Shown here: one piece after another, positions 58,215 through 64,000 of the stretch
How the letters are laid out: the number at the start of each line of letters is the position of its first letter
How positions within the stretch are numbered: the first letter of the stretch is position 1
Assembly: GCA_020081605.1 (NCBI GenBank)
Contig: JAHREC010000062.1
Span: 868,001-932,000 of the forward strand
DNA length: 64,000 nucleotides
Source of the DNA: Albifimbria verrucaria
Taxonomy: Eukaryota; Ascomycota; Sordariomycetes; Hypocreales; Stachybotryaceae
Direction: 5' to 3'
Made by a program: the position numbers and the translations under genes
Notes under the pieces: generated by a model
Seen by the model: only the letters and a program-made list of their open reading frames with translations
Database searches by the model: none
Told to the model about the DNA's origin: nothing

Positions 58215-60647
58215 CTATGCCTTCATCTGTTCTGAACCACTCGCCTCTTCGTTCTCGCCGACGTTCAAATTTCCATAACTTTCCACTAGTTTGGTCAAAA
58301 TATGAGAATCCATATCCTCGATCCTCTTCACGATACTCACAGGCCAATGGCTCCGCACAGCCTGCGCCATTTTCCCTTTTACGTCAAGATCTGCATGATC
58401 AAACTTCATGCTATCTTTTAACAATGAAAGTTCTTGAGGACGCATACGCCCTCGTATGACCCGGAACAGGGCCTCGGCCAGGTAATGGTTCTGGCGCTGG
58501 TGGTACAACCCTTTGCCGCTAGGATCAGTGTGGACCGTAGGACTTCAAGTTCATGCGTGGGTGTTTGATCGTTGATAATGTCGATACACTTACTAGCGAC
58601 GAGCACAAGTGGAGATGACAAAATAAATCCATGGCTTCGAAGCCATGACGGAGGTAGTAGAGTCGGATGAGGGTCTGGAGATGCTTGCTAGATTCAGCAA
58701 CGAGTTGCTGAGGGATGGGTTCTTGTTCTGACTTGATATTGAGTAGAGGTTCGAATATGGTAAGGAGGAATTGGTGATAGAACAAGCTACTTTTCGTATC
58801 AGTATGGCTAGTCTAAAAGAAAAAGAATAGAAAGAAAAAGAACAAGCAAGGCCATGTTCTCTTTAGTCTCCAAGCCTCAAACTTACTGCAAATGAAGATG
58901 CCCGGGTAGAACAATCCTCTTGGGCGTAAGAGGCTCTGGTAAAGCATCATACCAATCTTTCAGGCGCAAGTGAAATTCATTCGCCTTTTCGAGAGTTACA
59001 GTTGAGCCTTTGGAGTATGCTGTCTGGCAGTAATCATTCATGATGATGCGAAACTGGCTTCGTGCCCTAAACACATGCCCAAAATACGAAGGCGCGAGAC
59101 TCTGGGTCAATGGATATTTAAGCCATACTTCCCCATACCATTGCGCGCCGTCGGACGGGTCAGGTAGGGCATATCTCGGGGCTCTGAAATCAGCGGGGCG
59201 AACATGAACGAGAAAGCAACCATCCTTGAATCATCAATCATGAAGCCGGAGGCATGACGTGAAACAGAACTTACGTCTCCCAGTTGTACAACGTCCAAGC
59301 TACATATGCCCTACCTTTCTGAATTCTTTCGTTATGCCCACTCGATTTTTCATCAAATAGGGACAGCTCGTGAGCCAGAGCGACAGCTTGGACTCTATAC
59401 GCTTGGCCTACCTCGTCTAGACCGCTGAGGTTATAGAACGCGTTGAATATAATGCCAGCTTGGATCGTGGTAAGCTTCGGCACGGTAGCTTCCAGCTCCC
59501 AAAGTCGCTTCGCCTCGGCCAAAAACCGGTACTGCCACGTATTTGGATTCCAATATTCGACACGGTCGGCGAATTTAGGGTAGCAGGCCTACGAGCAGGT
59601 GAACCAGAGTACTAAGAAGGGCTGGGTTCAGGATCAACGCACGCAAGAATAGGCGAGCAGAACATTGACAAGCAGCGAGGAGCAAAATCGTGCTTTTGGG
59701 CAGCCATGTCCTCCAAGAACCAATCCTTTTGAAACGCCGCAGCGGTGTGATACTCGCACTGAAATAAATGCGCCAGGAGATCTTGCATGAGGGTGTCGTC
59801 GGTGCAAACAGAAGTCCACGACGATATCCCCGCGTTTGATAGCAGAGGTTCAATAACATGTGCTGCATGGAATGGCTTCAGGTAGAGGCTTCGATAGTCG
59901 CTAAGGCAGTCACGAGTCGTGATGGTGCTTTCGACTGGAATTTTTCCCAGACCCTCAGCCTTGGTATTCTCGGTATACAATGAAGTCGATTCGTAGAGCA
60001 AAGAATCGAGGTAGGGATTGTTCGGTAAAAAGTCTGTCGGCATTTCGGAGCGATAGGGAGCTCGTATCGATATCGAGTTTCCGGCGTGAGAGCCATCTGG
60101 ATCAGGACGTTGCCCGCCCTAACTTGGTTCACGATGGTCGAGGCATCAGCCCCAGACCTGATCCGCTTCAGAACATTCTCGGCCTCAGAGTCCGGCATGC
60201 TCCTCAGAAGTTCGAATACCTCCTCGTGGGCCGCTGCCCTCCCTTGCAGTTGGTCATAATCTCGCTTCTGGGCTTGGGCCCGGGTCTCTCCCGGCAGGGT
60301 CGTATAGCGACACGGAACATGCCGCCGGACGCAATAGCGGCAGGCCGGTCTCTCGGCGGAGCACTGGCACAGATAGCAACATCAGCATGGTTGCTATAGC
60401 ATGTACCCGTATCCAAGACGAACAACCCGATGGTTATGAATTACTACTATACCTTTACTTTTCGCTCGCGACACGTGAGACAAGCCGCTGGCACAACATT
60501 TGTCCTCGAAGCCAAGACCTTCTTTAGTGACGGCAAAGACGGCCGAGACGACGTTTGGTCCGCTGGCGGAAGCGGCAGTAGAGGACGGGTTTTTCTTGGG
60601 AGCGGCTTGTTTAGTTGCGATGGATTGTGCTGGTCCGTTTCCTTCAT
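58215..60647 (-). CDS. Zn2Cys6 transcription factor with fungal-specific middle homology region, with frame breaks
   Basis: ATG 60647 (MKETDQHNPS). Zinc cluster split by intron 60364-60452: ACLTCRERKVK on exon 1 and CSAERPACRYCVRRHVPCRY on exon 2, giving C-x2-C-x6-C-x6-C-x2-C-x6-C, then a coiled linker. Exons 60453-60647, 59643-60363, 59275-59588, 58887-59183 and 58215-58789. Middle homology landmarks: HAAHVIEPLLSNAGISSWTS, EYWNPNTWQYRFLAEAKRLW, AYRVQAVALAHELSLF, WLKYPLTQSLAPSYFGHVF, FYHQFLLTIFEPLL. Breaks near 60044, 59690, 58620 and 58512 fit missing single homopolymer bases. About 690 residues, a usual size. This NirA/XlnR-style architecture is often found as a local regulator of adjacent catabolic or secondary-metabolite genes. 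Confidence 0.8.
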
Positions 60648-61261
60648 GGTTGAGGAGTAAAGCGCATGTTATGTTCAAGCGGGGAGGCGTCGGACAAGTT
60701 CTACGGGATGCTTCGCTCCATTTACCTACCACCAACCCTCCTGGCTTGTGGCGAGAGTCTCCAAGCAGCTCCTCGTCTTCCCCAGAAGCATTCAAGGATG
60801 CCGGTCCTTCGTAGTCTCGGGCTATGGGTCAAGAATAGCTCTAAAGACGATGTATGGTCAAATTGATGCAAGTTGATGACGCAACTGCCCCAGAATCACC
60901 ATCACCGCGACCGTAGAGCTCAGCTCGGCTATAGGTTAAGTTGCATGACAATGACAGCAACAGCAAGGGTCTCGGCCAGCCTTATCGACGTGAAGCATAT
61001 CGTTTCCTTGCTCATGGCAAGCTTGACGTAATTTGGAATTTAACGGTAGACTAGCTTGCCCCAACATGGTGATTTCAACAATCTCGATTCCTGCTTCCAA
61101 TCCTCATCTTTGCCAGAAACGACACTTTGTGGAGCGCGCTATAACTGCTCGGGTAATAAACTGAAGGATCCAGCTTCAGTTAACGTTAGGCTCGTCTCCT
61201 CACCTAAAGCCCACGGCCATACATGCATAAGGTCACATCCGGCGGGTTTGCTCCGGAGGCG
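60648..61261. other. intergenic region between the two regulators
   Basis: Upstream of the first regulator and downstream of the second. The frames seen here overlap the 5' end of the first regulator on the opposite strand and are not supported. Confidence 0.45.
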
Positions 61262-63059
61262 TCACATCAAAAACCCAGACCAGATGATCATCCAGCCACT
61301 CGCCAAATAGTCTCGTTCCACATTCGAGTTCTGCTCATTTTCGTAAGCCAAATTCACTATCCAAAGCTTGTGGGGCCTTACCTCTGCCAAGAAAGTGGCT
61401 TGGCCAAAGCCCATGTCTGACCCAATCCATCTAAGACATGTCCGCATATACTCTCGCATGTCTTCAGCGACAAATGAAAGATTGGCCGCGATGTAGAGAG
61501 GGTGTAGAAGAAGCAAGCCTCCAAGTGTCTTTCCATGGTCCGTGATTTCGCCGATTTCTTCGACTTCTGCTAGGAATAGCTGGAGATTGTCCACTAGGTG
61601 GTATGGAATTGAAGCAATCATGTCCTCTACCAACCCGCCAGCAGTGAGCATCCTGTTCATGTCGTTGTCGTCGGGTCCTAAAATCTTCGACAACCCTAGG
61701 TTCAGAGCGCATAGTAGCAGCCATGCAGAGCGGAAGACATTCCACGCCCCAGCCACGTAAAGATCGAAATATGTATCTACTCCGCCCGGCCAACATCCTG
61801 CTGGCGGCGGCTGAACAGCCATGTTCCGCCTGATTTGGCCTGCTTCGGTCGGCTTAAGTTCTTGGGTTCGAGTTGCTTGCCAATGTTGAAATTGTTGTTC
61901 GAGGGCTAGTGCCTCTTGTCGCAGTATCCTTGCGTCGTCTCCCCTGGTGTCGCTTCGAATCGGTCCCAAAGGGATTCGAGCTTCAGTAGTAGATCGCCCA
62001 TGCCGACGCCGCCATCAGTCAGTGCTGGTGTTGAAAAAGACCAGGGTGCTAAAAGTGAATTTTAATAATGGCTCATAACTCCCAGCTCGACATGGACTTA
62101 CTCTGCCTAGCGTCGAGCCTTTGCGTTGAAAGGGCTTGATGAAGCTCCGAGGAGAATGCTCGACCTTCATCATTGCTGCCAATCCTCTGGAATGCGCATC
62201 GTAGGTACTGCACGGTTCATCGCCTAGCATGACCATCTGTGATATCGTTCAGTATATCAAACGATCGGTACCTGGCGATGGCACATACTTGGTATACGCC
62301 TAGAAGCATGGCGATGCATCTTGATTCCTTAGCATCCACAGTCATTGGATTCTGAATAGCCTTGGCCATGGACCCAAGCAGCTCCTGGTAGAATCCCTCT
62401 GCTCTATCGACAAATTGCGGGCGAAATTTTGTCTTGCCATGGCTTGCACAGGATATAGCCATGCAGGCTTTGGCCAAGTCCGATTTCAGTCCCAGGCAGC
62501 GCACCATTCGTTCTAGGCCACTCAGGTAGTCTCGAGACAAATTCAAGTTGGCCGTGATGACGCAGTAATCATAAATGAAGGCTCTAAGAGCAAGCTCATT
62601 GCTTTGAGTCAATGATACTTCTGTAGGGATCCCATCTGCGGGGAGAGTATCAGACCCAGGCGTCAGTTGACGGGTAGGCAGGGTGCATTTGCGAGCAATC
62701 GAGTTGAACGGCTCCGACCGAATAGAGCCCTGGGTTGCATATTGACGAAAGGCCGCGGATGGGTTGGCCTCATAGCCTCCACATGTACGGTTTGCACTTA
62801 GACATCTCGTGCAAGACTGATAATCAAAGTCAGCGGGGAAGCCTCCAGGCATGCCGAACATGACGTGTGGCAATGCTTAACACCGAAATCATGGGAAGAC
62901 ACCAGAAACAGGGAAACCTACTGGTCGCGTCTCGTCACACTATCACCAAGCATCAGTCAACCGGATAAGGGTCTCCACGGAAGCAGAGGAGCCGTCACTA
63001 ACCTTCTTTCGCCGTAGTCGGCACGAAGTGCAGCCTCTCGAAGGCCCCAAGTAAACCAT
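61262..63059 (-). CDS. Zn2Cys6 transcription factor with an 18-nt micro-exon inside the zinc cluster
   Basis: ATG 63059 (MVYLGPSRG). Zinc cluster CTSCRLRRKK | CDETRP | SCTRCLSANRTC is spread over exons 63003-63059, 62922-62939 (18 bases) and 62289-62816, all phase 0, giving exact C-x2-C-x6-C-x6-C-x2-C-x6-C spacing. Then exon 4 62102-62236 and exon 5 61262-62048. The body (LALRAFIYDYCVI, LLGVYQ, MVMLGDEPCSTYDAHSRGL, WNVFRSAWLLLCALNL) matches fungal regulators with a DUF3468/fungal_trans_2-type C-terminal domain. A G4 run near 61944 (coding strand) needs one more base, and the phase of the exon 4/5 junction is unresolved. About 530 residues. It lies between the other regulator and the reductase, so it may control that reductase. 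Confidence 0.75.
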
Positions 63060-63752
63060 GGTTTTATGCCTGGGCCCCGCGCCGAGGGTCCGGGCCCGTC
63101 TTCGGTCTCCTGGTGGGTGAAGCGGCGGGTATCAGCTCCGAGCTCCGACCAACGGCGCGCTATGCTAGGACGGCCGCCTTAGCAAGAGTGGATTGAGGGT
63201 CGATGAAAGACTTTGCATTATTTCTCGAACGAAGCCTTGTTGGCGTCGCAATTACCGACATGCTGCGGGGAGCCAAGGCCAAGTCCCTGATCCTTCCTAT
63301 ATGGAGTTAGCGTTGCGCTGATGCACGATTGCCATCGGATGGACTGGGATTGGAGATGCGCAACGCTAACTGGAACAGGCACTGGGCCTTTGGCCTGCGG
63401 CTATCGTGTCGCTCATCGGATCTCCGAGTTTCTGGCAGGCGCTTGGTGTGGTTTGTAATGTGTAGACGGCAGGCCAAGCTGCTTGTCGTTAGCGTTGCGC
63501 TCTTCAGCACGGCGAAGCTGTCATGATGGAGCTCGTTATACTCCATGGTTTTCATAGAAAGTGATGGAGGCATTCGCGTATAAATGCGCACGTTTCTCCC
63601 TTAGATGTCGTTTATTGTTCAACATCAATGTTCATTCGAGCTTCAAGACTCGGGCTGTTAGCTGCAACCTGAGGCTCATCCATTCTGCATCATCTTCTAT
63701 TACACCCAGAAACACATTTTACACATCAAGGTCTTCTTTTCGGTCTTACACG
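63060..63752. promoter_or_regulatory. divergent promoter of regulator and reductase, with TATA box
   Basis: About 690 bases between two divergent start codons. TATAAA at 63579-63584 lies about 170 bases upstream of the reductase ATG and is followed by a CT-rich leader (63590-63750), a usual fungal promoter layout. The shared promoter is consistent with the regulator controlling the reductase gene. Confidence 0.45.
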
Positions 63753-64000
63753 ATGGCTTCTAACACTGCTGCATGGCTCACGGCCGCTAAAGTAACACCC
63801 TTGGACATCAAGCCTGCCCCTCTTGGTGTTCCCCTCGAGAATCAGATTCTCGTTAGGAACCACGCCATTGCAGTCAACCCTATTGACTGGAAGTTGCAAA
63901 GCTTTGCCATCTATCCCTGGAGTATCCCGTCATCCTTGGTGAAGACGTTGCCGGCGAGGTTGTCGCCATGGGGCCCAATGTTACGCGCTTCAAGATCGGC
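63753..64000 (+). CDS. medium-chain (zinc-type) alcohol dehydrogenase/enoyl reductase, 5' part, one frame break
   Basis: ATG 63753 (MASNTAAWLTAAKVTPLDIK). The N-terminal GroES-like domain of MDR enzymes is clear: PLENQILVRNHAIAVNPIDWKLQ. At GG 63919-63920 one extra G turns the following text into EYPVILGEDVAGEVVAMGP, the conserved 'P-x-hGxDhAGxV' segment. The gene continues beyond the window. Small MDRs of this type (toxD/trans-enoyl reductase or zinc-lacking quinone-reductase-like) use NADPH to reduce activated double bonds and often accompany polyketide genes. Which subtype this is cannot be told from the 82 residues present. Confidence 0.75.
   Translation, partial: MASNTAAWLTAAKVTPLDIKPAPLGVPLENQILVRNHAIAVNPIDWKLQSFAIYPWSIPSSLVKTLPARLSPWGPMLRASRS

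Noticed and set aside
1720..64000. Repeat-induced point mutation as the cause of the broken genes
   Set aside because: The breaks are one-base length differences, not C-to-T stops; only the subtilisin relic has a stop that could fit C-to-T change.
1..64000. tRNA, rRNA, CRISPR arrays, riboswitches
   Set aside because: None recognised by eye; CRISPR is not expected in a fungal nuclear genome. A tRNA scan would be needed to exclude tRNA genes in the long intergenic regions.

Overview
The window comes from a filamentous ascomycete nuclear genome, most likely Pezizomycotina and probably Sordariomycetes/Hypocreales. Evidence: short GT-AG introns (about 45-130 nt) with CTGAC/CTAAC branch sites, Zn2Cys6 regulators, 2EXR and F-box proteins, fungal NOD-like receptors and a Csc1/OSCA channel. 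The order or class placement is inferred from protein style only.

Layout. (1) 0-10.4 kb is GC-richer 'core' sequence: the 3' part of an acyltransferase, a Csc1-like channel and an alanine/proline-rich protein with a nuclear-localisation motif, separated by long promoters. (2) 10.4-19.8 kb becomes AT-richer: a 2EXR protein, a secreted cysteine-containing protein, a small Rossmann-fold protein, a secreted SMP-30-like propeller and a 70-residue three-exon gene. (3) 20.3-45.8 kb is an accessory block dominated by incompatibility/innate-immunity-like proteins: a decayed CorA-like gene; a very large kinase + vWA-like + uncharacterised region + alpha/beta-hydrolase locus; a DUF7708-type NTPase-like protein without Walker A; a DUF7025-like AAA ATPase; a subtilisin relic; and a phosphorylase-NACHT-ankyrin NLR. 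A Gfo/Idh/MocA oxidoreductase sits inside this block. (4) 47.6-53.5 kb: a PQ-loop membrane protein, a GFA/CENP-V protein and an F-box-like protein. (5) 54.5-64 kb: cytochrome P450, dehalogenase/epoxide-hydrolase-like enzyme, two Zn2Cys6 regulators and the start of a medium-chain reductase, which together look like a small catabolic or secondary-metabolite cluster.

A strong window-wide signal is that most genes carry frame breaks, and nearly every break I could resolve is cured by adding ONE base to a homopolymer run (mostly C/G, some A/T). I traced roughly 40-45 such sites in about 16 genes. The simplest reading is uncorrected homopolymer under-calling in a long-read assembly, not mass pseudogenisation. 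Gene models below therefore span these breaks and are labelled as such. Genuine decay is better supported for the CorA-like gene and the subtilisin relic.
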